Source: Elysia marginata
Lineage: Eukaryota > Mollusca > Gastropoda > Plakobranchidae
Length of the DNA: 38,122 nt
NCBI GenBank assembly: GCA_019649035.1
Contig: BMAT01008239.1
Coordinates: forward strand, 195,049-233,170
Reading direction: 5' to 3'
Below are positions 23,601-33,481 of this stretch, piece by piece. Under the pieces are notes generated by a model. It saw only the letters and a program-made list of their open reading frames with translations. It was not told where the DNA came from and made no database searches. The translations under genes were made by a program, and so were the position numbers. The first letter of the stretch is position 1. Every line of letters begins with the position of its first letter.

Positions 23601-26600
23601 ATGAAAGAGAGCAAATTCATGTTGCGCCTCGTTCATTAATGCTCTAAGTGCTTAACATGGGTTCCTCACCGGGTGATTACTAACTAAACTGCCTTCCAAA
23701 CTCACAAAGGAGCAGCAGTTTAAGGATAACAGTTTAAGCTCATCACTTTAGCGCACTGACAAGACCTTTTACTTCTCATAGCTGAAAACTCATTAAACAC
23801 CTGAGTGCAGCGAAGAAATGTGTATAAATAGTCTTTCTTAAGAACTAAATGTTGATCTGCACAGCCAGCGACTCAAACCCTGAACCCCTGGGTCAAAAAC
23901 TACCAGTAAAGCTACATTACAACGCCACATATCAATTATCACATACAACATAAGCAAGCACCTTCTGTGATCCATCTAGTACCCAACCAAAAACTTTGTA
24001 GGGACAACAGGCATATTATTATATATTCCAAGTAAATTTTAAAAAAGACATGCTGAACATTTTTTAGAGGACAATTAGATAAAAAGTATCGAACATGAAA
24101 GAAGCAAGCTTATAATGACAATTTTCTTTTAAATTATATATTGGAACAATTGAAAACTTAAAGACTTGTCAAAACATCAGGGCAAAAAACATTTAAATCT
24201 AGATAAATCCTGAAAAGCTAATTATATAAAAAGTATTGCTATTTGAACTGATATTTTTGCTCAAATGGAGATAAGTTAACAAGTTTTTATACAACCCTTC
24301 CACAACAATTTGCTCTCAGGCTGCACACAAAAACTCCCTCTCCAATCCCCTTGGCAGAAAGGGTAGAGACAAAAAATGCATCGCCACAAGTAAATCAAAT
24401 ATTAAAAGTAAAGAATCTCTATGGATCATACTATAGATAGGTATTATGCCCAACAGCCATTAGAGCAGTTACAAATTAATCAGAAACAAAAGGCACCTTA
24501 GGTCATCAACACAAAAAAAATTAATAAACGGCTATATCTAGCTTGTGAAAATCATTATGATTCTAAGCTTTGATGAAAGTTAGTCAAATAAAAGGTATCA
24601 CACACACTTTGGTCAAATGTCTAATTTTTTCAATACTTACGTCATTGCCCCATCTCGAAGGCTATCTGCCAAGGCGCGACGCAGTGAATTGTCCACATCA
24701 AAGACACCATAAGTAGCCTGCAAAACAGAATCCAGCAAACAGTCACCAGCCGTACGATTCCATAATGCATAAAGTCTGCTGCCTAGACGATCTGTCAGCT
24801 CCATGCTCCAATTAATGATAGCTTCTTCCACCTCCAATTCTGAAAAAAAAAAAAACAAACAATATTTTCACTTGGCTCATGACAAAGCAGATGCGCACGT
24901 GCCGGGCTGGGGGTGGGGGTGCCAATAAAAAGCAGAAAATCAAAAGGAGTATTTCAATGACTGACTATAAAGTATTTGCTTTGTTTCACTTGTGCATATT
25001 GTGCATATTTTTATTATTGATCATTGTAGACTCAGAGATTTCTGAAACTGCATGTAAATCAAAACTTCATTCTCTTGAACTTGACTCCTTCACATCATGC
25101 CATTTAATCTTTCACTAATCCGATCAAATTTTAAAAAAAAAGAAAGAACTTTAATGTTAAACAAACCCCATGAAATTATAGCAATGAAGTCAGCCATAGA
25201 TTTTCAAACAAGCAAAAAAAAAAAACTGAATTATGGGTTAACTACATAATTATTTACAGATAGGATATTTTTATTTTTGATGTTTTAATCCAACCTTTGC
25301 TATTTTAACCACTTTGTTTTTCTTTTTACTCATGTGGTGGTAAAATTTTTACATCCAAAATTAAAACTATTCAAGATGTCTTCTTTTTCAATGCACAAAA
25401 TGTTGTAAACATCATTTAAAAAAAGTTTTGTGGCATTTGATTTATAACTTTTTGAAATATCCTATTCCAACGGCAGCAAAAAAAGTGAAAAATGTGAAGA
25501 TGAGGAATTGAAGAAAGTACAAAAAATGCACAGAACTTCCTTACAAAAAAAAAAATAAAATAAAATGCTTCTCTTTTCATTTCATATGTCTCGTGTTATA
25601 CATAGATCTACTCTGAAATAATTTTAATTTGTAGAAAAACAAAAATCCTAGCAAGTGTGGTGGCAATGGAAATTCACATTTGTATCAGTTAAACCTTCCT
25701 ATAACTTATACTTTTTAACTTTGTAGCGTTCTCACCATTCTGGACATCTCTATCTAAAATTTCATCTAAAAGTTGATCCTGGATATGTCTTGAAAGGTCT
25801 TCAATATCTGCAAGTGGGAGAAAATTATAACACATTATGTTTAAGTTGTGCTATCATTCCAAATAAACTTTAGCCAATGATGTATTTTTTAACACAAGTT
25901 GATAAACTAATCTGACTATTATGATAAGGTTTAGCCATTGATATCCTCAACACAGTTTCAATGACACAAACCGGAGTACCACTTTAAATATAGAACCCTC
26001 ACATGTGATTACTTAGCTAAAGACCTCATTTTTTTTTTACACTCTCAGCATAATACTACCAAATGTAATTTGACTTCTTCCAGTTTCATAAGAATCTTTT
26101 ACTTTTAAAGTTTTGTTTTCCCACAAGGGGTCAAATATGTCTAGATGAGAAAATGTTTCCAAAACCTTAACTTATAACAAACACTAGTTGGGTTTAAAAC
26201 TAATTAATATCTCTTTTTTCTTCTACATAGAAACATAACTCATATACTAAAAGAAAACTCAACATTTATTTTGAAAAATGCTAACTTCTTAGAACTCAAT
26301 TTAAATCTCAAATTCAGGGTTGTTATTGTTCATTTCTTTCTTGATTATGAGGAACTCAGAGGTGCCAACTAAAAAGAAAACTTTTACTGAAGTTTTCCTG
26401 AAACACCTATAAATACTCTGATATTGCATACTTTTTTTTACTAATCAATATGGGTAACTTTTATTTTTTGGAAATTTTGAATCTATGGACAATTGACATC
26501 TCTGGCAGTCTATATATCTTTTTAATGTCATTTTAAACAAGCTAGGAAAATTTTACCTGTTGGCAAGTAAAATGTGACGCAATCTGTGAGGAAATGGCAC

Positions 26601-28510
26601 TGAAATTCACCCTTCCTCTGACGAAGTGAGGAGTACATCTGGCGACGAATATCTGTGGCCAGATCTGGACAAGCCATGCAGGGTAAACGTTTGGCAGACT
26701 TGCTGGCAGCCTCAGTGGCTGTGAGAAGCACTGCCAGCATATCTTCTCGTTGGAACCGGATGGCTAAATGCACAAGAGTGTAGCCGGCCTGCAGACAGTA
26801 GAAAACATTATTATAATATCTTTGAACTTGAAAGTTTTGTTGAAAGTATTAATCACTTAAGAAAGCCAATATAACAAATATTAATAACTGTCCATTTGAA
26901 AGAAAAACATGTATAAACTTGAAAAAATTTGTATCCTAAATATATAAATAGATCAAGTAAATGTTTCGCGTATCTTATTAGGTCTGAAACAAAAAAAACC
27001 CCAAAAAAATCAAATATAATTATGGAAACTAAAATTCTAATTTTTATTTTTTATGAATCTTTTATGCACTTAAAATCATAATATATATTGCAATCAAAAT
27101 CATGATTCAAAGGTCTGAAATTTCACTTTCAAAAAACACATTTTAAAAAGAACATTATTCCTATTTTTCTCAATACAATTTGCAGTTAAATTAAATAATA
27201 ATATAGTTCTAATGTCTTTCTGCAAAGTTTTGATAATACCAAGAAAATTTTTTAATTCAAAAGTTCAGGAAAATACAGCATATATACACTGTTCAAAGTA
27301 TAAATGCTTTGTATTAAGTAAAACTTGACACTCGTAACTGACTCATTCGGACTGGTTTATATTGCTAGACTTGGTAACTGATCAATCTGGTATCAAATAA
27401 AAATTAAATACTGAAAGTCTCTACCAATTTTACCTGAAAGGCACTGGGTCTGTTAAGCAGCTCGGCTTCTTGGACGGTGAGCTGCCTTGAAGGATGGCCT
27501 CCTCCTGCAATAAAGGCATGAATGGCTTCCATGTCTCCATCTACAGCACCCATGCAGGCATTCAGCCACAGCCAATCAGAATCTCTCAGCTTGGAGCGCA
27601 ACATGATAATCCTTTTCTCACGGGCTTGTGGAGGAGATGGTGATGATCTTGATATGCTTCTAGTGGCAGATTGCAGTGATGCCGAGGCACCTGCCTGCTG
27701 ACTGCCTGTGCCAGTACCAGTACTACTGGCCTGGTACTCTGACCGCTCATTGAAGGTACGACCTGTGGTCGAGGATGCGGGACTGACAGAGCCATGAGAA
27801 TATGTAGAACTTGTACAAGTAGATGTGGGAGAAGTAGTGTTGGCAGTATTTGTAAGGGCGTTTTCCTGAGACCTGCTGTCCATGGTATTTATAAATTTGG
27901 TTTTGTCCACAGAGGGTGAGGAGTCTGAAGAAAGCCTTTCTCTAGGGGCTCCACATATAACACACTTGAGGGAACGAGGCCAGTTTTCGTAAGTGCACAA
28001 GTTACAGGTCCATTTGTTGGCATGAAGATTAGTTGAATCTGAGCGATTATCATTGTTTGATCCTTTGCTCATGGAGTTGTTTGAAACAGAGTTAGGTGAA
28101 AGTTTTGTAGCAGTGGCACTACCACCCTGAACAATATCTGAAGTTTTGATGCTAAGGCTCTGATGAATTTTGCCCTGTGATCGAGATGTTGGGGGCGATG
28201 ATTTTCGTTTTGGATTTAGGCACTGAACGCATTTGTTAGATTTAGCCCAGTTTAGATAAGTGCATGCCTCACATGCCCACTTGCTTCCACTATCAGGGCT
28301 GATACTGCTGGTGCTAACGCTCTTATTGGAGTCAGGGGAAGGTGGAGATACAAGAAGAGCCATCTTGTAAATGTCTTGCTCTTCATTGATTGTATCTGAT
28401 ATCAGCTCGGGGGTTTTATACTTGAAACACATGGTACATTTTTTAGCTGCAGGATAGTTCTCATATGTACAGTATTCACAAAACCATTTGCGACCCCCTC
28501 CATTGCTCAT
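17623..28510 (-). CDS. ZRANB1: Ubiquitin thioesterase ZRANB1 (TRABID), complete coding region
   Basis: A deubiquitinase; the family prefers K29/K33-linked and also cuts K63-linked chains, and acts in Wnt and other signalling. Coding exons (minus): 28510-27434, 26788-26557, 25807-25736, 24839-24641, 23382-23264, 20344-20219, 19747-19506, 17844-17623. All have AG/GT borders, phases agree, and the total of 2289 nt gives 762 residues. Three NZF fingers have Cys at 11/14/25/28, 80/83/94/97 and 169/172/183/186. From about 303 comes the ankyrin-like ubiquitin-binding domain (LRDSDWLWLNAC, TLVHLAIRFQ). The OTU domain starts near 461, with nucleophile Cys494 in TAGDCLLDSV and His634 in GYTRGHFSALV. 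The C-terminus is acidic (SSDGESDDE). The ATG at 28510 fits the family start just before finger 1; an in-frame upstream ATG at 28642 would add 44 unrelated residues and lies beyond a splice acceptor at 28542, so it is rejected. The protein is longer than the human one (about 708) because of Ser/Thr-rich linkers. The gap lies in the last intron, where no exon is missing. Confidence 0.96.
18485..18782. mobile_element. One end of a second piggyBac-like element, running towards the gap
   Basis: TTAA (18485-18488) is followed by CCCCTTCGTGCC, close to the inverted right terminus of the 30.7-33.5 kb piggyBac element (CCCTTTCGTGAGG). Next come three tandem subterminal palindromes built on ATGACGTAC...GTACGTCAT (18506, 18564 and 18607). 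Units 2 and 3 share the lead-in AAGATGCCATAC; a GTGACAAGATGC string between units 1 and 2 also occurs in the other element. The second terminus is not visible and is probably in or just beyond the gap. It lies in the last intron of ZRANB1. Confidence 0.65.
18783..19354. other. Assembly gap (N run)
   Basis: 572 unknown bases within the last ZRANB1 intron. The sequence on its left is palindrome-rich transposon end, which may be why assembly failed. Exon phases and homology across it show that no ZRANB1 coding exon is lost. Confidence 0.99.
20584..20673 (-). repeat. Partial duplicate of a ZRANB1 exon edge, with intact donor
   Basis: The sequence matches, with an internal insertion, the last ~40 bases of the ZRANB1 exon at 23264-23382 together with its donor. 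On the minus strand it reads AGTCAACCAG|GTAAGT, a better donor than the genuine CAG|GTGAGT. The inserted part itself looks like a further partial copy. Confidence 0.65.
20674..21754 (+). mobile_element. Outer LINE (CR1/L2-like), left part, decayed
   Basis: Successive reverse-transcriptase blocks are readable despite stops and deletions: NSLLPGCVPKELKESLIKP (about 21016-21072), NIYKNYST...TYLFSV, then TDLLNATDKGLVSVLALLYLSL (about 21223-21288). There a deletion removes the catalytic FxDD region and joins to CAFVTSKLDYYNSL and LQQVQNKVAKLV. LKELHWLP follows at 21464. The frame is broken many times. The element is interrupted at 21754 by another LINE and continues at 22617. Confidence 0.85.
21742..21754. 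repeat. Target-site duplication of inner LINE, left copy
   Basis: TAACTTTGTACCG, 13 bases, identical to 22617-22629 on the other side of the inner LINE. Confidence 0.9.
21755..22616 (-). mobile_element. Inner LINE with RNase H domain (I-clade-like), 5'-truncated
   Basis: On the minus strand, 22573-22049 encodes an RNase H domain: LYTDSLLAVQAL carries a catalytic Asp and WIPSHVGIPGNEKVDELAK the last conserved His and Asp. It continues through LTRLHIGHTRITHEYLL into a zinc-knuckle-like C...H...C segment in which the second Cys is replaced by Tyr. The frame then meets a TGA (probably from CGA) and a TAG, yet still reads RKYYTTTDLYTLF...YLKEIGLYGKI to the natural end. The 3' tail is (TCAATCAA)n, at 21755-21780 on the plus strand. 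A 13-bp target duplication flanks it. RNase H after the reverse transcriptase is typical of the I group; the exact clade is inferred. Confidence 0.88.
22617..22629. repeat. Target-site duplication of inner LINE, right copy
   Basis: Exact copy of the 13 bases at 21742-21754. Confidence 0.9.
22617..23156 (+). mobile_element. Outer LINE, right part and 3' tail
   Basis: It resumes with TKLKTYGDRAF...GPDVWKRL (22798-22863), the last conserved coding block of CR1/L2-like elements. It ends with the noncoding tail AAACGCTTTGAGA...AAAGGCGCTCTACAAAT (23084-23130), related to the tail of the LINE at the left edge of the window. It is followed by short AT repeats. Confidence 0.85.
23157..23250 (-). repeat. 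Two further partial copies of the ZRANB1 exon edge
   Basis: 23157-23217 matches 23245-23304 (exon edge plus donor) over about 60 bases with roughly eight differences. 23218-23250 is a shorter copy with an internal deletion. In both, the GT of the donor is mutated (CCAGAC and CCAGAT on the minus strand), so they cannot act as GT donors. Confidence 0.75.
23600..23932 (-). mobile_element. tRNA-derived SINE with LINE-like 3' tail
   Basis: On the minus strand it begins ATGTGGCGTTGTAATGTAGC (A box region) and has CCCAGGGGTTCAGGGTTTGAGTC, a B box (GGTTTGAGTC) at the expected distance. A body of about 200 bases follows, then AAGCACTTAGAGCATTAATGAACGAGGCGC-like sequence at the 3' end, resembling the AAGCGCTTTGAG...GGCGC tail of the LINEs in this window. 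It lies in a ZRANB1 intron. The ends are approximate and no target duplication was identified. Confidence 0.65.
23933..24640 (-). other. ZRANB1 intron, rest
   Basis: AT-rich intron DNA upstream of the SINE, ending at the donor of the catalytic-Cys exon. I see nothing else in it. Confidence 0.8.
24840..25735 (-). other. ZRANB1 intron (noncoding)
   Basis: Intron between the 24-codon exon at 25736-25807 and the catalytic exon. AT-rich with A-runs; an open frame at 24879-25118 on the other strand has no known motif. Confidence 0.8.
25808..26556 (-). other. ZRANB1 intron (noncoding)
   Basis: Phase-1 intron, AT-rich. I see nothing else recognisable. Confidence 0.8.
26789..27433 (-). other. ZRANB1 intron (noncoding)
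   Basis: Phase-0 intron between ...NRPSAFQ and AGYTLVHL, donor CAG|GTAAAA, acceptor CTGTCTGCAG. No repeat recognised with confidence. Confidence 0.8.
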
Positions 28511-28541
28511 ATTCTCCAAGGCCCCCAGAAAATGAAAAAGT

Positions 28542-30695
28542 CTGAAAAAAATAAAAGAATAACAAAAAAAATGATATAAATAAGTTGCTGAATTTTGGCA
28601 TCTCTTTTTCTTCTTCTCAATTGATCTAAAAGTTTCCAACATTAAATGATTTTCCTTCTGTTGCTGGAATTTTGCTTAAGAATAGTACAATTTGAAGTTT
28701 TTCATTTCATTAGGAAATTGAAATACATCATATGTAATCTTTACGGCATTTGAATCAAGCGCAAAAAGGGCCTAGCTGTTGCCACGGAAGTATTTTCTTC
28801 TTGAGTTACATCTACTTTCAATGAAAAGTCACATTCTCAAAGACTCGCTTTGGCTTTCTTATTGCAAAAGGATTAAATTTAAATACTGCCGGTACGCTAA
28901 ACACATTAAAAATATGCTTTTAAGATGAAACGTATATTTTTGAATAATCATAATAAAGCCTGTGATATTATTATCTACCTCAATAGCATAAATGATGGAT
29001 AACCCTTTCATGCTACAATACTCAAAGCCGACTAAAAAAATAACAAAATTTAGTTGCCGATGCTACATTTGATAGTCAAAGAAAACTGATCTTTAATTGC
29101 TGACAGTAACTATTCTGAGTGCATCTGAATTAACTATCGTATCATGGTCAAACTCAACTCAAAGAGACTTTCTCTTGAGTGAAAGAAACTAAGTATGAAT
29201 TTGGTTTTAAAGGAAAAAAATTACATTGCAAGAATTTAAAAGTTGCCTCAAACTAACAGAATTTTACCCTCTTACTAAGTATTAGACTAGCAAAATCAAA
29301 TTCTTATTCGCTTATAATGATGTTGCTGGCACAACTAAACACAATTTACTCTAAAGACTGTATAAAAAGGCATGCAAATGGTTCTAAAAGGCATATCTTT
29401 GGTGAAACCAATATCTTAGCAATACAGATTTACTAGGGATTTATCTAGGGATTTCAAAAAGACATTTTTTTTGCACAATCAAACTAAATTTTCTGTGTAA
29501 TGATAAACTTCTGACAACAGTATAAATTTCAAATCCTCTACAGAGGTTTTGAGACTTACTGCCACACAGTGAGTACTTGAAGTTTGCGTCCTATGCCAGA
29601 TTGAAATTTCTCTCACACCTAAATAGATAGTTTAGATCTGTGGAAAAAAAGCAAATTAACTCGATCATAAAATTAGAGCAATTTTACTTAACACGAACAG
29701 ATGTGTTAGTCAGAATCAGCCTTCTTCTCATGAAGCCATTCTTATGTAACGGCTGCACACTGAATGCCTCTTTTTCTACCAGTTTGGTAAAGGCACTCTA
29801 CGATAGAGAAACATCTTAGCATTGTTTTAGTGAGCAGATGCAAGGGGATTACAGCCAAATGTTACAGTTGTTAAAAGAATTTTTCCTGAGGTCATTCTTG
29901 TGCCAATACTTAAAATGGATAGATCTAGTATTGATAATGATTTCAGTTGGTCTTGAAATTTTCAACGATCAGAAACAAAGAACTATCCAAAACAAACAGG
30001 CACAATCAAAATATGACCAACTGTAGGCTAAGTCGTATCCCATACTGCCATCGCCATGCAAAGGATGTGCATCTTGAATTTTTTGGACTACACCCATGCA
30101 TACTGTCTGCCATTCTCTTTACTGTACGAGTGGTGTGGTTTCTCTACATGGGTTCGGGTTAGATAAGTAAGTTCCGTTTTTGCGAAAGTCAAAGGTTTTG
30201 GACCCACAAACTAGAAATTTGACACACATGCTCTCAAACCCTTTTTCTGTGCTTACTTAAAACAAGAAGTGTTTGTGATGTCATTTGCCCTATAAAAATT
30301 AGCGTTTCAAAACAAAGTGTGATGAAACAGGGTACGGTATTTGACAAAATAGGAATGTTATTTCTCATTCCACCACAGACATCACTCGAAAACAAAAACA
30401 AAACACCAAGCGAAAGCGGATGCTATCCAACAGTATCGCTCTGTGCTGCGTTTTCATGATTAATAAAAGTGGGGAAATAACTCCTGAACTAGAATCTAAG
30501 TTTGAGTTTGGTTACAAGTGCTTTTTCTTGGTAACCCTCAAAAACCCCATACAAATTACAAACAATACATAGACCCATATGTTATGCGATGTAACTTGGG
30601 TACATCAAAATATAAAAACATAAACACACTGCAATATTTAAAGGCAACTGATTGTCGGTACTGATATCTGAATCGCAAAATTTGCTCAATATTAC
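28542..30695 (-). other. Probable 5' intron of ZRANB1, proximal part
   Basis: A good acceptor (TTTTTTTCAG|ACTTTT, exon base 28541) lies 31 bases upstream of the ZRANB1 start codon, so the 5' UTR probably continues in an exon further right. The stretch itself is AT-rich with no gene or repeat that I recognise. Confidence 0.55.
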
Positions 30696-33481
30696 TTAAC
30701 CTGTTTGTGACGTATAACGTACGCCGTACGTCCACTTTTTTGTGACAAGATGCTGTCCCTATGTACACCATACATCCTAAAATCACTGATTTTCAGAGTT
30801 AGCCATGACCCACAGGACCTACGTTGTACGTCATTTTATAAAGGGCTCATAGAGAAAGATAGCGTGATTTTATCAAAAAGCTGATTCGATATTTGAATTC
30901 AGCAATATCGATAATGTAAGAAAACAGTCACTCTTCAATTTTGTAAGGATATTTTGATGCTGCTTTCCTTTCCCGAAAACAGTTTCACTCTGCCGTTGAA
31001 TCTGAAAGCGCAAGCACGATGGAGCCATCCACTAGCCGAGAACTATGCAATGTTAGACCCGCTTTTTCAAAGAGAAGATGTTATTAGAATGCTTCTAAAT
31101 CAAGATGATGATGTTAGTGATGTAGATGATGAACCATTTTACGAAAATTCTGGCTCTGAATATGAGCAGTGAACCAGACTCAGATTCCTGTCATGAGGAA
31201 TCTTGATCTAGAAAGCCAAAACTAGATCTAGGTCTAAATCAACACAGCAAAACGTGTCTACATCGAAAAATAAGTCTTGCAAAGGAAAAAGGGAGTCTGG
31301 GCCTAGATCTAAACCTAAATCTAGAAGTACAAGTAGACCTGTGGAAAATCATGATAGCGGCTCTGATGTTGATGTAGACGCAGACTTCGAAGTAATTGGT
31401 GCTTTATCAGTATCTGCACCACGGGCTCTATTCGATGCTGAAAATGATTATGTAGCTCATAGGGAAGTAGCTGCACCTATTGCAGATGATGAATGGGCAC
31501 CGCCGCCACCAGATTTTGTCCCCAGCATTCAAGACTTCACAGCAGATGCTGGCATACAAGTGCCCTATGACAACTTTTCGCCAGCAGATTTTGCCTCTTT
31601 TTACCCATGAATTTTGGACTCTTCTTGTGACAGAAACAAACAGAATGGCGGATCAATTGTACCAAGCTCGTCCAGAACTCGGTAATCGATCTATTTTTCA
31701 TGGTTGGGAACCTGTAAACGTTCCAGAAATGAAAAAATTCATCGGGATTATTCTTTTGTCCGGGCTTGTCTACAAATCTGCAATGCGGTCTTTTTGGACA
31801 CCAGATCCCCTCACCAGCACCCCAGCCTTTTCAGCTCTCATGAAAAGAGACAGGTTTGAACAAATAATGAAGTTCTTTAATTTCAATAACAACGCCGATG
31901 AACCACCTCACACTGCAAACGAAAGAGACCGCCTGTACAAAATAAGACCCCTGCTGGAGCAACTTTCTACGTCATTCAGGAATGCCTTCACACCTGAAAA
32001 GGAAATTTGCATCGATGAATCCCTAATGCTCTACAAAGGCCGAGTCATATTTCGACAGTACATGCCACTCATAAGGGCTCGGTTTGGCATAAAAATCTTC
32101 TGTCTGACTGACAAAAACGGATACCTGCATTCATTTTCTGTTTACACGGGTACACAAGACCCTCTCTACAATGTTGACTCGTTAGTTCCTGAGGATGCTG
32201 TCAATCTGAGCCTCACTGCTAAGACAACCCTAGCGTTGATTGGGCCCTTCCTGGATAAGGGGTATCATTTGTATATCAACAACAGGTATACATCTGTACC
32301 CCTCACTGAATATCTTCATCAAAGCAGAACTGCCATCACAGGAACTGCGCATTGTGACAGGGTGGACCCCCAAGGCTCTAAAACACTTGCTGGTCGCCAA
32401 AGGACAGACTTCATGCCTGTGTAAAGGCCCTCTACTAGCACAGAAGTTTTCTGATAAGAAAATGGTCTACATGATGACCACTGGTCACACTGCACATAAA
32501 ATTACAAGGGCTAGACGTGGTGGTACAGAGCAGGCACTTCCTGTCAGCATCGACGCGTATAACAAGAATATGGGAGGCGCAGATCGTGTTGATCAACTCA
32601 TTGAGCCCTACGACTGTACCAGAAAAACAGTGAAGTGGTACCGCAAGCTTGCCGTTCATTTGATTCATCTGACTGTACTTCAATGCGTGGAACCTACACA
32701 GGTACAGTGAAGGAAAGCTGCCAGTCATAGGGTTCATGAGGCAAGTTGTCGGGAACCTTGTTTTTCACCAAGGTGACTTCATTGCTGCACCGATGAATGA
32801 AAACCTTCGCCTCACAGGACGGCACTTCATTGAGCAGATACCATCTACTGCTAAGGAAAGGCCACAGAAGCGCTGCAGAGTCTGCTCTAAGAAGGGCGTT
32901 AGGCGAGATGTTCGCTATCACTGCCGCGACTGCCTCAGCAAACCAGGGCTTAGTCTGCAGGGCTGCTTCAGAGCATACCACACCTTGGAATGCTACTGGG
33001 AGTAAAGCCTCATGTACCAAGAATCTGCTGTGTACATAGATCAAGTTTTCATGAGTTGTTATTTTAAAATTCTATTTCAATATGAATTTCCTGGATAGTG
33101 TGCTTAGATATAATAAAAAAAATTTGAATCACAAGTTTCCTCTGTAAAAAATGCTTTATTTTTTTAGGGGGAGGAAGGGGTTTTCATTGCGACGTCTGAT
33201 TTACTTATATTTTTACATTATTATGCAATACATAACTCTTAAAAATTATACAATATTTTTTTTTCTTTGCTGTTTACATGTAACTGATAGAACATTTATC
33301 CCCCTTCAATTTGATATATCCAAAACCAAGTATGTATTGTATCATAAAAACTAGGCTATACAAGTTATAGACATGTATTTTAGTGAGGCTCCTTAATTTA
33401 TCTGATATTTTCCTCCGTCATGGCTAACCAAAATAGCCTCCATCATGGGCATTGACCTACCTTACCTCACGAAAGGGTTAA
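30696..33481 (+). mobile_element. piggyBac-superfamily transposon with TTAA at both ends
   Basis: TTAA at 30696-30699 and 33478-33481 encloses 2778 bases. The inverted ends are CCTGTTTGTGACGTA (left) and, read inverted, CCCTTTCGTGAGGTA (right), 11 of 15 matching. The left subterminal region has ACGTAC-type palindromes (30710-30731 and 30820-30833) shared in style with the element end at 18485. It encodes a transposase in broken frames. If the ZRANB1 promoter is near 34.5 kb, the element lies in that gene's first intron. Confidence 0.88.
30954..33005 (+). pseudogene. piggyBac transposase (PGBD-like), frameshifted
   Basis: An N-terminal acidic part (30954-31172, NQDDDVSDVDDEP) meets stops at 31170 and nearby. 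An Arg/Ser/Lys-rich linker and the DDE domain follow: 31254-31601, then one frame on to about 32370, a third to about 32680, and a fourth to 33005. The core motifs are FW-x-L, CIDESLMLYKGR (first catalytic Asp), YINNRYTS where the family has the second catalytic Asp in xDNxFTS, and MGGADRVDQ (third Asp). The C-terminus has the Cys-rich zinc finger CRVCSKKG...YHCRDC...CFRAYH. Two of the frame breaks fall in five-base T and C runs. With an Asn codon at 32278-32280 for the catalytic Asp, cutting activity is not expected even if the frame breaks are sequencing errors. Confidence 0.9.

Noticed and set aside
27325-27400. Possible further copy of the ZRANB1 exon-edge repeat (AACTGACTCATTCGG...)
   Set aside because: Shares short words such as ACTGACTCA but does not align along its length with the exon edge.
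28511-28642. ZRANB1 start 44 codons upstream at 28642
   Set aside because: It would add a Lys/Phe-rich stretch unlike the family and crosses a strong splice acceptor at 28542; the ATG at 28510 fits the family's N-terminus.
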